Assembly: GCF_902805515.1 (NCBI RefSeq)
Contig: NZ_CADCTE010000101.1
Coordinates: 1-64,000 of the forward strand
From: an uncultured Arthrobacter sp.
Lineage (GTDB): Bacteria > Actinomycetota > Actinomycetes > Actinomycetales > Micrococcaceae
DNA length: 64,000 nt
Direction: 5' to 3'
Within the stretch, counting starts at the first letter, position 1, and every line of letters begins with the position of its first letter. The notes under the pieces were generated by a model. It searched no databases and had not been told where the DNA came from. It saw only the letters and a list, made by a program, of their open reading frames with translations. A program made the position numbers and the translations under genes. This document shows positions 30,176 through 39,977 of this stretch, piece after piece.

Positions 30176-30762
30176 GAATAGCGTTCCTCTCTCCACGGAT
30201 CGCCATAGATGTGGTAGCCGTTGACCTCCCAGAAACCGGGCAGGTCCTGATCCATCATGCGGATGCCGCTGACCCACTTGGCGCTTTTCCAGAAGTACAG
30301 GTGCGGCACGAGAAGCCGGACCGGTCCCCCGTGGGCGGAGGGGAGCGCCTCCCCCTCGAATTCGTGGACAAGCCATGCCTTGCCGTCGAGGAGGTCCTCG
30401 AGGGGAAGGTTGGTGGTGTAGTCGCCGTAGGAGTGGACCATCGCGTATTCGGCTTCGGACTCCACCTCCTCGAACAGGGTGTCGAGGGAAACTCCGCGCC
30501 ATGCGGTGCCGAGCTTGGACCAGCGGGTCACACAGTGGATATCCGCCGTGATGTTTTCCTGCGGCAGCGCCTGCAGCTGCTCCCAGGTCCATTGGTGTGT
30601 CGCGGAGCCGGTGTCGATCTCGAAGGTCCAGTCAGGCAGGGGTACGTGCGGGGTGGGACCTGCCGACAGGACGGGAAAGCCGTCGGTGGCGTACTGGCCG
30701 GGCGGGAGATTGGCATCCGGGTTCCGTGGTCTGCCGGTGAACCCTCGGGTTGGTGCGGCCAT
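30172..30762 (-). CDS. Sulfite oxidase-like (MsrP/YedY-type) molybdopterin oxidoreductase
   Basis: ITADIHCVTRWSKLGTAWRGVSLDTL ... AHGGPVRLLVPHLYFWKSAKWVSGI. Confidence 0.9.
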   Translation of the reverse strand: MAAPTRGFTGRPRNPDANLPPGQYATDGFPVLSAGPTPHVPLPDWTFEIDTGSATHQWTWEQLQALPQENITADIHCVTRWSKLGTAWRGVSLDTLFEEVESEAEYAMVHSYGDYTTNLPLEDLLDGKAWLVHEFEGEALPSAHGGPVRLLVPHLYFWKSAKWVSGIRMMDQDLPGFWEVNGYHIYGDPWREERYS

Positions 30763-31341
30763 GCGGTACTCCCGCCAGAGGTGGATTCCGCCGGACTGGC
30801 GGTAGTGAAAAGGTAGTTCAGGAATTGAACATTGTCGATAGCCCCTGCTGCCCGCGCGGGGAGGAAACCGCTGCCGGGCACGCGGGTGCGCCGGCCCGAA
30901 GGCGCAGGACGCCGCCGGTCAGCGCGGAAACGGGCCCGCACCTCGCGAGTGGGGAACCCGACGCCGGTGCGCGGGTATCCTCCGGGCACCGGCGCTGCTG
31001 CCTGGCGCGAGCCCAACCGCGGTGGAGGGCCGGGCCGCTTCCATTTCAGCGTGCCCTCGGCAGTCGGATGATGTCCGGCATGCGGGCTGACCCGGCCGCC
31101 GGCATCCGCTCGAGGCCGGCGGGGTTCCGGACATGCCCGCAGGTCCCGGGAATCATGCACCAGTGCGGTCCGCCGTCTGGACGCCGTCAGAGGCCGGCTC
31201 GATTGCTGGAACGGTTACCGTCCGCGGCGGCGTCCCGGGTCGTGGCGGGGTGCGGATTGCGGTCCCGTCCGCATGGACCGGTCCCTATCACCACCGGGCC
31301 GCGGCTCCGGCCCTGGTTCACCGGCCGGGCCGTTTTCGGGG

Positions 31342-31977
31342 TCAGGACAGCTGGTGCGGGGGTGCCCCCACCGCGCGCACGTGGCCCAGAGCGCCGTCCA
31401 GGGCAATCTCCAGGTACTTCCTGTCGCGGTGCGTCTGGCTCATCAGCAGCCCTCCCTCGAGGGAGGTCATAATCCCAATGGCCAGCCGTGCCGGGTCGGC
31501 GGAATCCGAGAGCAGTCCCTGGCTTTTCATGGTGGACAGACCCTCGTGGAAGCTTTCCTCCCATTGCAGGAAGCTCGCAGAAAGCCGGCCCCGGGCCTCT
31601 TCGCTGATTTCCGCCAGCTCACTGGCCAGGGAGCCCAGTGGACAGCCTCCCGCGCAGTTGTCTTTGGAGCTGTGCTCGACCGTGTGGTCGCGCCATTCCT
31701 CCCACGCCCGCCAGGATGACAGGCCGTCGCGGGAAGCCTGCGAGGCCAGGATGCCCCGGATCTGATGGTCGATGACCGCACCCACCAGGTCGTCCTTGCC
31801 GGCGAAGTAGTGGTACATCTGCGACCGGCCAACGGCAGCCGCGGCCTCCACCTCCTCGAGCGTGGTGCCGGAGACGCCGCGGTCCTGCATCAGTCGTGCG
31901 GCCACCTCGATGATTCGCTCGCGCGTCGCCCGGCCTTTGCGTGTTGTCGGGGCGTTGTCTGCTGAGTAGGCGGCCAT
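31342..31977 (-). CDS. TetR/AcrR family regulator
   Basis: RERIIEVAARLMQDRGVSGTTLEEVEAAAAVGRSQMYHYFAGKDDLVGAVI. Confidence 0.92.
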   Translation of the reverse strand: MAAYSADNAPTTRKGRATRERIIEVAARLMQDRGVSGTTLEEVEAAAAVGRSQMYHYFAGKDDLVGAVIDHQIRGILASQASRDGLSSWRAWEEWRDHTVEHSSKDNCAGGCPLGSLASELAEISEEARGRLSASFLQWEESFHEGLSTMKSQGLLSDSADPARLAIGIMTSLEGGLLMSQTHRDRKYLEIALDGALGHVRAVGAPPHQLS

Positions 31978-31981
31978 CGCG

Positions 31982-32020
31982 CAACAATAGCATTTTGTAC
32001 TTGCTAATACAATCTTGTTG
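31982..32020. promoter_or_regulatory. Candidate TetR operator, nested inverted repeats
   Basis: Outer CAACAA/TTGTTG and inner TTGTA/TACAA in the TetR-peroxiredoxin intergenic region. Confidence 0.45.
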
Positions 32021-32080
32021 GGTCATGGTGGGGGCGTCAATGCACCACAAACCGCGTATTACCGATTGAAAGGACGACTG

Positions 32081-32740
32081 ATGTCGCCCGATACCACTCC
32101 CGTTAGTGACCAGGCAGCCGCGCTCAAGGGCTCCTCCCCCTCCCCCCGGGACCTCGCGCCGGGGGCGCAGAACGCGCAGGTCCTCCCGGGCGGATCGCCG
32201 AAGAGCACCCTGGTGGCGGGTGATCCGTTCCCCGAAGGAAACCTTCTGACCGCCCAGGGGGAGCCGACGACCTTTGCGCAGGCCGTTGGCGGCAAAGCCT
32301 CGGTGGTCGTCTTTTACCGTGGAGCATGGTGCCCCGTCTGCAACCTTGCCCTGCGCACCTATAACGAGACGCTCAGCGCACCGCTCCGGGATCTTGGGGT
32401 GGAGCTTGTCGCGATCAGCCCGCAGAAGCCCGACGGCTCGCTGACGATGAAGGAGAAGAATCAGCTCGAGTTCACCGTTTTGTCGGACCCGGGCAATCAG
32501 ATTGCCGGGCAGCTGGGAATCCTGAGCCGGCAGTCGGACGAGCAGGTTGCCAGTGATAAGGCCTCCGGATTCGATATTGAAGAGATCAATGCGGATGGCA
32601 CCGCCACACTCACCTTCCCCACCACGAGCCTGGTCCGCGCGGATGGAACGATCGAATGGATCGATGTCCACCTTGACTACACCACCCGAAGCGAACCGGC
32701 GGAGATCCTGTCGGCCGTGCACAGCCTGCTCGGGAAGTGA
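32081..32740 (+). CDS. Peroxiredoxin-like (AhpC/TSA family) protein
   Basis: VVVFYRGAWCPVCNLALRTYNETLSAPLRDLGVELVAISPQKPD. Confidence 0.92.
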   Translation: MSPDTTPVSDQAAALKGSSPSPRDLAPGAQNAQVLPGGSPKSTLVAGDPFPEGNLLTAQGEPTTFAQAVGGKASVVVFYRGAWCPVCNLALRTYNETLSAPLRDLGVELVAISPQKPDGSLTMKEKNQLEFTVLSDPGNQIAGQLGILSRQSDEQVASDKASGFDIEEINADGTATLTFPTTSLVRADGTIEWIDVHLDYTTRSEPAEILSAVHSLLGK

Positions 32741-33361
32741 TTCGGGCCCGCCGGCACTGCATGGGCCCGCCGTGGTGACCGCGTTCCGGGAGCAGGTGGA
32801 CGTGCTGCCCCGGGGTTGTCACGCCGGATTTGTCCCGCACCGTTTCGCCTGGCACGTCGGTGCGGCGAACGGTGTGACCCCACCGATGGACACGGCTTCC
32901 ACATGGGCTTTTCAACACGTGACGGGGCGGATGACCTGATTCCCGGCGGGTATGGGCGGCCCCGGGCCGCCCATACCCGCCGCTTTGCCGGAATACCTTG
33001 GACGGCGAACCGCCGGCGTGGAGCGGATGCCGACGGATCACCTGGACGCTTGCAGGATCCGGCCGGGTTCCCACCTGCTGGAACCGGCCGGTGGAGGACC
33101 GTGCTGCCGGGTGCTGGTCCGTTTGTGGTTGATGCGGCGGGCGCTGCAGTGCGGGTCGGGCAGGTGGCGGCACCTCATGTCCGCGCCCGCGCCCGTCCGC
33201 TGGTGGTGCTGCACAGCGGGCGTGCGGATGCCGCCGGTGACGCCGCGGTTGGGGCCTGCCCCGCGGAGAACGGTCGTGATGGAAGGCGGACACGTTCCGC
33301 TGCCCGGCGGAGGATTGGATTCTCCGGCTGTGGCGGGGACCGGCAGAACCGTCCGCCCCGG

Positions 33362-33419
33362 GGTCCCCGGCAGTCACCGGGTGGGAGCCGGCGTTACCAC
33401 CCGGTGACTGTCGGGGACC
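33362..33419. repeat. 23-bp inverted repeat with 12-nt spacer
   Basis: GGTCCCCGGCAGTCACCGGGTGG ... CCACCCGGTGACTGTCGGGGACC, 22/23 complementary. Confidence 0.85.
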
Positions 33420-33493
33420 TCGGGAGCAGGCGCGCTCGGCGGTGTAAGGCATCCGGTGGACGGCGGCGAGGGGTCCCCCGTTCATCGGTGTTG

Positions 33494-33541
33494 TTAGTGG
33501 ATTTTGAAGCCGGTGACGCCGCCGATGATCGTGAGCACGAC
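33494..33541 (-). pseudogene. Possible C-terminal remnant of an SMR-type gene
   Basis: Minus-strand VVLTIIGGVTGFKIH* resembles the SMR C-terminal ILAVIVGVIGLKAVSGH; no upstream SMR sequence in frame. Confidence 0.3.
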
Positions 33542-33654
33542 GGACCTAGGCGGCGACGCCGGCCGGTACCGGCGGCCACCGCATCATCGATCGTCGATAC
33601 CGCGCCGATGCCTGTCCGGGCTGGCCATACCGTAGCGGCGGGCGGAGCCGGAGC

Positions 33655-34239
33655 TCAGGCGCGTTGTTCGCGCACCGGCGGTACCTGGCCGGCGGGCGGA
33701 GCCGCGGGATACCATTCCTCCGGTTCGGGCCACTGGTACCCCTCGGGAATGGTGTAGGTCTCGAAGGTGGTCGTGGTTGCGGCTTCGGTCCCAAAGAAGG
33801 CGAAGGCATTTTGGCCCATGAACTTCCCTGACTGCGTCGAGGGGAATCCGCGTTGTGTGAACTGCTCCAGACGCTGCTCCCAGGGGAGCTCCTCGCAGTC
33901 AAAAGCAAGGTGGTGGACACCTTCCCCATGCTTGTCCAGGTGCTCCTGGAAGATGGAGGGCCCGTACAGCGGCTGCATCAGTTCCACCGCCAGATCGCCG
34001 ACGTCAGCGAAACACACCTTAATGGCATAGTCGGCGGCCTCGCCGTGGTATGTGCGGTCCGTAACGGTGGCTGAATCGAACGTGTAGACCCGCCACGGGC
34101 CTATCCCGAGGCGGACGAGTCCCTCCATGGTTTTCCGGTGGTCCGCGGTCACGATGCATACCTCAATGAGATTCCCGAGGAAACTGTTCGACAGCGTCGT
34201 CGCACTGGTGACCTCGGGCAGTTGTGGTGCGTCATTCAT
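33655..34239 (-). CDS. VOC (glyoxalase/bleomycin resistance) superfamily protein
   Basis: FLGNLIEVCIVTADHRKTMEGLVRLGIGPWRVYTFDS ... EHLDKHGEGVHHLAFDCEELPWEQ. Confidence 0.85.
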   Translation of the reverse strand: MNDAPQLPEVTSATTLSNSFLGNLIEVCIVTADHRKTMEGLVRLGIGPWRVYTFDSATVTDRTYHGEAADYAIKVCFADVGDLAVELMQPLYGPSIFQEHLDKHGEGVHHLAFDCEELPWEQRLEQFTQRGFPSTQSGKFMGQNAFAFFGTEAATTTTFETYTIPEGYQWPEPEEWYPAAPPAGQVPPVREQRA

Positions 34240-34522
34240 GAAAGTAGTCCCTTACGGTTGATGGAGACCGGACGGTGGCTGCGCGCCGTGACCGGCCGGG
34301 GCCCGGCCGCGGTGGACGCCTCCGGTGGGGTTCCGGTCTGGCAGGTGCGCACTCGGTTCAGGAAGTCGTTAGCTTGCCGGCGCCGGCCTGGCAGGCCGTG
34401 GGTCCCATCTGACCACCGGCCGGCACGGGTGGCTATGGAGCAAGCTACATTGTTTGGGCCGCTGGGATGGTGATCTCACCATGTCCGCTGCAAAGAGCCG
34501 TTCCGGCGGTACGGCCGGTGAC

Positions 34523-35581
34523 CTACCGGCGTGCAGGGCCGCTTGACTGCCTGGCCTTGAGGGAAGGCGTAATCAGCGTCGGGGCCGCCGGCTTTCCGGC
34601 CAGCACATCGATCAGGGTCTGGCCGGCAATCCGGCCCATGCTGATCACGGAATTGTCGACGCTGCTCAATGGACACAGGAGTTCGCGGGCGATGTTTATG
34701 TCGTTGTATCCCACGACGGCTATATCGGCGCCGGGCATCAGTCCCTGGTCACGCATCTCCCCCATTGCTCCGATGGCAGCGTAATCGTTGACGGCGAAAA
34801 TGGCCGTGGGGCGCGGCTCCAGGGCCAAAAGCCTCCTGGCGGCCTCGCGCCCGCCCTCAACGTCGAAGGAGGACGCAACGACGGCCGAATCGGGCAGGTC
34901 GAGTCCCCTGGCCCGACTGGTTTCACGGAATCCGGTGACCCTGTCGATGCTCGTGCTGGCCCAGGTGGGGCCGGCGATGACGCCGAGATGGTCGTGTCCC
35001 AGGTCGGCAAAGTGTGATGCCACCAGCCCTCCGCCCACGATGTCCGCCCCGGAGACGGAAAGGAAGCCTGGGCAGCGGCGGTTGACCAGGACGGTCGGCA
35101 CGTCAGTGGGGTGGCTCTGGGCAACGCCCAGGTGCGCGTCGGCCAGGATCAGCCCGTCCACGCGTCGGCTGGACATGAGACCGAGGTACTTCCGGTGCCG
35201 TTCGGGATCGTCGTAGGTGTTGGCGACGGCCACCTGGTAACCGCTCAGGGCGGCGCTCTGTTCGATGCCTTCGTAGATGGTCGCCAGAACGACGTCCGAA
35301 AGGCGCGGGACAAGCACACCGATCGACATGGAACGGCGTGTTCGCAGACTCGCCGCGTAGGGGTCCGGACGGTAGCCCAGCCGGTCCGCGACCTCGATAA
35401 TGTGCCTGGTGATGGAGGCGCTGGGGGCGTCACTGAGGGCAGGGTCGGCCTGGGCCCGCAGAGCCCTTGACACGGTGGACGCATGCACGCCGGCGGCTTC
35501 CGCAACCGTCCGGAGGGTAACGCGCTCCCGGCCGCTTCGCGTTGGCTCCGCAGTGGGTTTCTGGGTCACACTCCTGATCAT
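34523..35581 (-). CDS. LacI family transcriptional regulator
   Basis: TLRTVAEAAGVHASTVSRALRAQ; periplasmic-binding-protein-like effector domain. Confidence 0.94.
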   Translation of the reverse strand: MIRSVTQKPTAEPTRSGRERVTLRTVAEAAGVHASTVSRALRAQADPALSDAPSASITRHIIEVADRLGYRPDPYAASLRTRRSMSIGVLVPRLSDVVLATIYEGIEQSAALSGYQVAVANTYDDPERHRKYLGLMSSRRVDGLILADAHLGVAQSHPTDVPTVLVNRRCPGFLSVSGADIVGGGLVASHFADLGHDHLGVIAGPTWASTSIDRVTGFRETSRARGLDLPDSAVVASSFDVEGGREAARRLLALEPRPTAIFAVNDYAAIGAMGEMRDQGLMPGADIAVVGYNDINIARELLCPLSSVDNSVISMGRIAGQTLIDVLAGKPAAPTLITPSLKARQSSGPARR

Positions 35582-35634
35582 CTCAGATAAGGAACGCTTC
35601 CGCCCGAACCCGCGCCATCCGGCTCATTGACCGC

Positions 35635-35683
35635 CGCAATCGTTTGCGGTAGTGTTCGAAGTCACACACGCAATCGATTGCGT
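35635..35683. promoter_or_regulatory. Two LacI-type palindromic operators
   Basis: CGCAATCGTTTGCG (35635-35648) and perfect ACGCAATCGATTGCGT (35668-35683). Confidence 0.75.
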
Positions 35684-35705
35684 TCCGCGGGTGAGGGGCT
35701 TGGAC

Positions 35706-36317
35706 ATGCAGACCGTAGAAGCACGCACCGGATCATCGTTCCGCGTGCCGGCGGGGGCGTCGGTGAAGATCGTCAACCCCCACGGCACGCAGGTGGCCGA
35801 CACATGGGTCCTTTCCCCGAAGACCCGCGAGTGGGCCTCCATGGCGCATACCCGCGCGGCGACCGGGCGGCTCTTCCCGAAAGTCGGGGACCACCTGTTC
35901 AGCAACACCCGGCGTCCCCTGGCCGAGTTCACGGAGGATACTTCCGGCGGTATCCATGACACGCTCATTCCGGCCTGCGACCTCTCCCGCTATGAGATGC
36001 TCGGCCACGTCGGGCATCACGACAACTGCGCCGAAAACTTCACCACCGCCCTGGCCGAGGAGGGCCTGGCCGACCTCGGGTTTGTGCCCGACCCGTTCAA
36101 TGTCTTCATGAACGTACCCTGGACCGCCGGGGGTGAGATTGACTTCGCACCTCCGGTGAGTTCCCCGGGAAGCTACATCCTCCTCAGAGCGCTCGAGGAC
36201 CTCATCGTGATCGTCTCGGCCTGCCCGCAGGACCTCGTTCCGGTGAACGGGTCGTTGCAGGAAACGAAGGAGATTCTGGTCGACGTTCAGGGGCCGCCGG
36301 AGCCGGGTCGGTCATGA
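35706..36317 (+). CDS. DUF1989 (urea carboxylase-associated/carboxyguanidine deiminase family) protein
   Basis: IPACDLSRYEMLG, HHDNCAENF, FNVFMNVPW, VSACPQDLVPVNG. Confidence 0.88.
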   Translation: MQTVEARTGSSFRVPAGASVKIVNPHGTQVADTWVLSPKTREWASMAHTRAATGRLFPKVGDHLFSNTRRPLAEFTEDTSGGIHDTLIPACDLSRYEMLGHVGHHDNCAENFTTALAEEGLADLGFVPDPFNVFMNVPWTAGGEIDFAPPVSSPGSYILLRALEDLIVIVSACPQDLVPVNGSLQETKEILVDVQGPPEPGRS

Positions 36318-36934
36318 GCCCCTTGCCGGGAACGGATCCCGCCATGCGTTCGATGGAAAGTGCGGACCTGTCCCCCGGGGAGTTGTTCAAGCTTCTGACC
36401 GGCGCTGTGGTTCCGCGGCCGATTGCCTGGACATCGACCATCAGTGAGGCGGGCATCAACAATCTTTCGCCGTTCAGCTTCTTCACGGTCGTTTCATCCG
36501 AGCCGCCGATGCTCCTCCTCAGCCTGGAATACAAGGAGGGTGGATGGCTTAAGGACAGTGCGGAGAACATCGAAAAAACGGGCGAGTTCGTTGTGAATAT
36601 TGTTTCATCCGACATGGCAGGGGCGGTCAATATCAGCAGCAGGCCGTTTCCCGCGGCGGTCGACGAGTTCACGCAGGTGGAGATGACCCCGCTGCCCTCT
36701 CTCCGTGTAAGACCGCCCAGGGTCCAGGAGTCGCTGATCAGCATGGAATGTGTGCTTCACAGCACCTTTCATCCCGGCAGTGACCGCCTCGTCGTCGGTG
36801 AGATCGTCGTGTTCCACGTCGCTGAGCAGGTCCTCATGCCCGACGGAAGGATCGACGTTTCCGGTCTGGATCCGCTGGGCCGTGTCGCCAACCAGTTCAC
36901 CTACACGGGTCCGCTCTTCTCACCTCCCAGGTGA
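36314..36934 (+). CDS. Flavin reductase-like (FMN-binding split barrel) protein
   Basis: LTGAVVPRPIAWTSTISEAGINNLSPFSFFTVVSSEPPMLLLSL. Confidence 0.88.
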   Translation: MSPLPGTDPAMRSMESADLSPGELFKLLTGAVVPRPIAWTSTISEAGINNLSPFSFFTVVSSEPPMLLLSLEYKEGGWLKDSAENIEKTGEFVVNIVSSDMAGAVNISSRPFPAAVDEFTQVEMTPLPSLRVRPPRVQESLISMECVLHSTFHPGSDRLVVGEIVVFHVAEQVLMPDGRIDVSGLDPLGRVANQFTYTGPLFSPPR

Positions 36935-36981
36935 GAGCTGCGGTGATCCAGCTCGTCCATATCTCGTAGAGAGCCATTATC

Positions 36982-38355
36982 ATGCCGAATCCGACAGCGT
37001 CCCTGATCGATGACGCTCCCCTGAACGCGTTCCACAAACGGCTCACCGTCTTCTCCGCCGGCGGTCCGTTCATTGACGGCTATGCCCTGACGATCATCGG
37101 TATAGCCTTCGTCTCCATTAAGGGCCAGCTGCAGCTGAGCCCGTTCGAGGTCGGACTCATCGGAGCGGCGGCCCTGGTGGGAATCTTCATTGGTGGGTCG
37201 GTCTTCGGTTATGTGACCGACCGGGTCGGCCGGCGGGTGATGTACCTGATAGATCTGGTGGTGCTCGTGGTGGTCTCCATCGCATCGGCCTTTTCCCAGG
37301 AGGCGTGGCACCTCATCGTCCTTCGGCTGATTCTGGGCATCGCCATCGGCGCCGACTATCCGATCGCCAGTTCCCTGTTGGCCGAGTTCATCCCCAGCAA
37401 GTCCCGGGGAAGGGTTCTGGGATCGCTCTTTGTTGTCTGGGCCGGCGGCGCCGCGGCCGCCGCGGCGGTCGGCTGGGCACTGTCGTCCCTTGGACCGGAC
37501 GCGTGGCGGTGGATGCTCGCCAGCCCTGCCGTCTTCGGACTCATCACGCTGATTCTGCGGTTCGGCACCCCTGAATCCCCGCGGTGGCTGATCAGCAAAG
37601 GCCGCCTGGCCGAGGCCCAGCGGGTCTGCGAGACGGTATGGGGCCCGGCCGCCAGGATTGAGATGATCCCGGAGGAAGAGGGACAGACCAGTTACGCTGC
37701 GGTTTTTCGAGGCGTGTATCTCCGTCGGGTCATCTTTGTCGGCGTTTTCTTCACGGCCCATGTCATACCGCTCTTCGCGATCTATACCTTTGGGCCAGAC
37801 ATTTTGGCAGAGATCGGGGTCGGGGGGCAGAACATCTTCCTCGCCGAGTTCATCATCAGCGCGATGTTCCTGGTCGGCGGGATTCCGGGACTGCTGCTGG
37901 TGGACCGGATCGGGCGCAAGCCCTTGCTTGTCTACACCTTCATCATCATGTCCGTGACTTTCGGGTTCATGGCCGTTTTCCCCGACGCCCCCGCCGTCAT
38001 ATTGTTTATTGCCCTGGCCGCCTACGCGGTCACTTCGGGTGCCTGCAACTTCATTGAAATCATCTATCCCAACGAGCTGTTCCCCACGCAGGTGCGGGCC
38101 ACGGCAACCGGGACGGTCGTGGCTATCAGCCGGATCGGATCGGCGGTGAGCACATTCATCCTTCCCCTGATCCTGCTCAATGCGGGCCTCAGCGGCGTGA
38201 TGTACCTCCTGGCGGCGGTCAATGTTGTCGGACTCGTCGTGACTCTTGTACTCGGTGAGGAAACCAGGGGCAGATCCCTCGCCGAAACCTCCGGAACCGG
38301 CCGTTCCGCCGTGCGGCCGTCATTTGCAGGCAGCGGCAGGGAGGCGGAGCTGTGA
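36982..38355 (+). CDS. MFS transporter, sugar-porter-like
   Basis: SVFGYVTDRVGRRVMYLIDLVVLV, IPSKSRGRVLGSLFV, YPNELFPTQVRATATGT. Confidence 0.9.
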   Translation: MPNPTASLIDDAPLNAFHKRLTVFSAGGPFIDGYALTIIGIAFVSIKGQLQLSPFEVGLIGAAALVGIFIGGSVFGYVTDRVGRRVMYLIDLVVLVVVSIASAFSQEAWHLIVLRLILGIAIGADYPIASSLLAEFIPSKSRGRVLGSLFVVWAGGAAAAAAVGWALSSLGPDAWRWMLASPAVFGLITLILRFGTPESPRWLISKGRLAEAQRVCETVWGPAARIEMIPEEEGQTSYAAVFRGVYLRRVIFVGVFFTAHVIPLFAIYTFGPDILAEIGVGGQNIFLAEFIISAMFLVGGIPGLLLVDRIGRKPLLVYTFIIMSVTFGFMAVFPDAPAVILFIALAAYAVTSGACNFIEIIYPNELFPTQVRATATGTVVAISRIGSAVSTFILPLILLNAGLSGVMYLLAAVNVVGLVVTLVLGEETRGRSLAETSGTGRSAVRPSFAGSGREAEL

Positions 38356-39728
38356 GTCGGACCCTGCCGCTGTCAGCAATGGAGATGTCCGCCGCACTGC
38401 AATCCGGCGCCGTCACCTCACGACGGATGGTCGACGAATCGATTGCACGGGCAGGATCGGAGGCGGCCCGGGCTGCCCTTGCAGTACTTACCGCAGAACG
38501 CGCTGTGGCAGATGCAGTCCTCAGCGATTCCAGGCGGACCAAAGGAGCGCCGCTGAGTCCTTTGGACGGCGTTCCCATTACCTGGAAGGACGTCTTCGAT
38601 GTTGAGGGCGAGGTGACGAGGGCCGGTTCACAGAGCCGTACGTCGGCTCCGCCGGCGGCCGTTGATAGCTGGGTGGTGCGGCAGGCGCAAAGCTGTGGCC
38701 TGGTGACCGTGGGCAAAACCCACCTCAGCGAGTTCGCTTTTTCCGGACTCGGCATCAATCAGTACTTCGGGACGCCCAGAAACCCCAACAGCGGCACCGA
38801 AGCCCTTGTGCCCGGAGGGTCTTCCTCGGGTGCGGCGGCGGCCGTCGCCGCCGGAGTCGCACCCCTGGCCGTGGGCACCGACACCTCCGGTTCCGTTCGT
38901 ATTCCGGCCGCCTTCTGCGGGCTGGTGGGCTTCAAAGCCAGCAGCACACGGTACGGTCCCGCCGACTTTCTGCCGCTGTCCAGGACATTGGACAGCATCG
39001 GCATTATCGCCCGCGCCACGAAGGACGTCAGGGCCCTCGATGCGCTGCTTGCCTCGGGCCCGCACCACCTCACGTCCAGGCCGCCGGCCCTGCGGGCGGT
39101 CATTCCCGAGGGAGAGTGGATTGATGACTGCTCACCGGAGGTTTATGGGCTCTTCACCGAAGCCGTCCGGGAGCTCGAGCGCTGCGGAATGAGCATTGAA
39201 ACGCGGCCCCTTGCTTCGATGCGGATGGCGCAGGATCTGATGGACCGGCACGGGACGATTGTCGGCGCCGAGGCTTACCTCATGCATGAATCGGATCTCG
39301 AATCCGGGGCGATCGAGTCCGCCACCAGGCGGAGACTGGCGCGCAGTGCAGCCGCCCGGGACACGGTGTCGGTGGTGTACCGGCAGATGGGTCCTCTCCG
39401 GGCGCAGTTCTCCCGGGAACTGGCCGGCGCCGTGCTGGTTTGCCCCACGGTCAGGCACCTGCCTCCAGCGGTTGCCGCGCTGGCGGACAATCCTTCGCTG
39501 TATGACGCCACTAACGCGAAAACCCTCCGCAATACAATGTTGCTGAGCTATCTGGGAACCTGCGGCATTAGCCTTCCTTTGGCATCGGAATCGGGTACGG
39601 CCTCCACGGGGCTGCTTCTGTCCATGCCGGAATACTCGGATGAGTCGCTGCTGGAATTAGCAGAATGGGCGGAGGAGGCACTAAATGTCCGTAGTCCGCC
39701 GCATCTATCCGCCGGCCGCCGGAGGTGA
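38352..39728 (+). CDS. Amidase (amidase-signature family)
   Basis: LDGVPITWKDVFDVEGEVTRAGS; ALVPGGSSSGAAAAVAAGVAPLAVGTDTSGSVRIPAAFCGLVGFKAS. Confidence 0.93.
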   Translation: MSRTLPLSAMEMSAALQSGAVTSRRMVDESIARAGSEAARAALAVLTAERAVADAVLSDSRRTKGAPLSPLDGVPITWKDVFDVEGEVTRAGSQSRTSAPPAAVDSWVVRQAQSCGLVTVGKTHLSEFAFSGLGINQYFGTPRNPNSGTEALVPGGSSSGAAAAVAAGVAPLAVGTDTSGSVRIPAAFCGLVGFKASSTRYGPADFLPLSRTLDSIGIIARATKDVRALDALLASGPHHLTSRPPALRAVIPEGEWIDDCSPEVYGLFTEAVRELERCGMSIETRPLASMRMAQDLMDRHGTIVGAEAYLMHESDLESGAIESATRRRLARSAAARDTVSVVYRQMGPLRAQFSRELAGAVLVCPTVRHLPPAVAALADNPSLYDATNAKTLRNTMLLSYLGTCGISLPLASESGTASTGLLLSMPEYSDESLLELAEWAEEALNVRSPPHLSAGRRR

Positions 39729-39948
39729 GCCGCCGGTTCATGTGCTCCTGGCGGGCAGCGGGCCCGGGCTCCGGGACCGGCGTCATGGAAGGTGGACCGG
39801 GGAACGCCCGACCGGGGCACAGGAGCTGCGCCGGAGTGTCGGACCCGAACACTGGCCGCCGGAGCGTGCTGCAGTTTCGCTTGTCCCGGCCCCTCGGTTC
39901 TTCAGGTACGACCATGGGGCACCTGCCCTCTTTACGATTCGCAACTGA
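39685..39948 (+). CDS. Hypothetical protein overlapping the amidase 3' end
   Basis: 87-aa ORF, no recognised motif; could be spurious. Confidence 0.25.
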   Translation: MSVVRRIYPPAAGGEPPVHVLLAGSGPGLRDRRHGRWTGERPTGAQELRRSVGPEHWPPERAAVSLVPAPRFFRYDHGAPALFTIRN

Positions 39949-39977
39949 CACGCATCACTCACCGGAAGGTGGAACCA

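Noticed and set aside
32610-33757. Overlapping 291-aa (-) and 313-aa (+) ORFs
   Set aside because: No recognisable domains, biased composition and overlap on both strands; treated as non-coding
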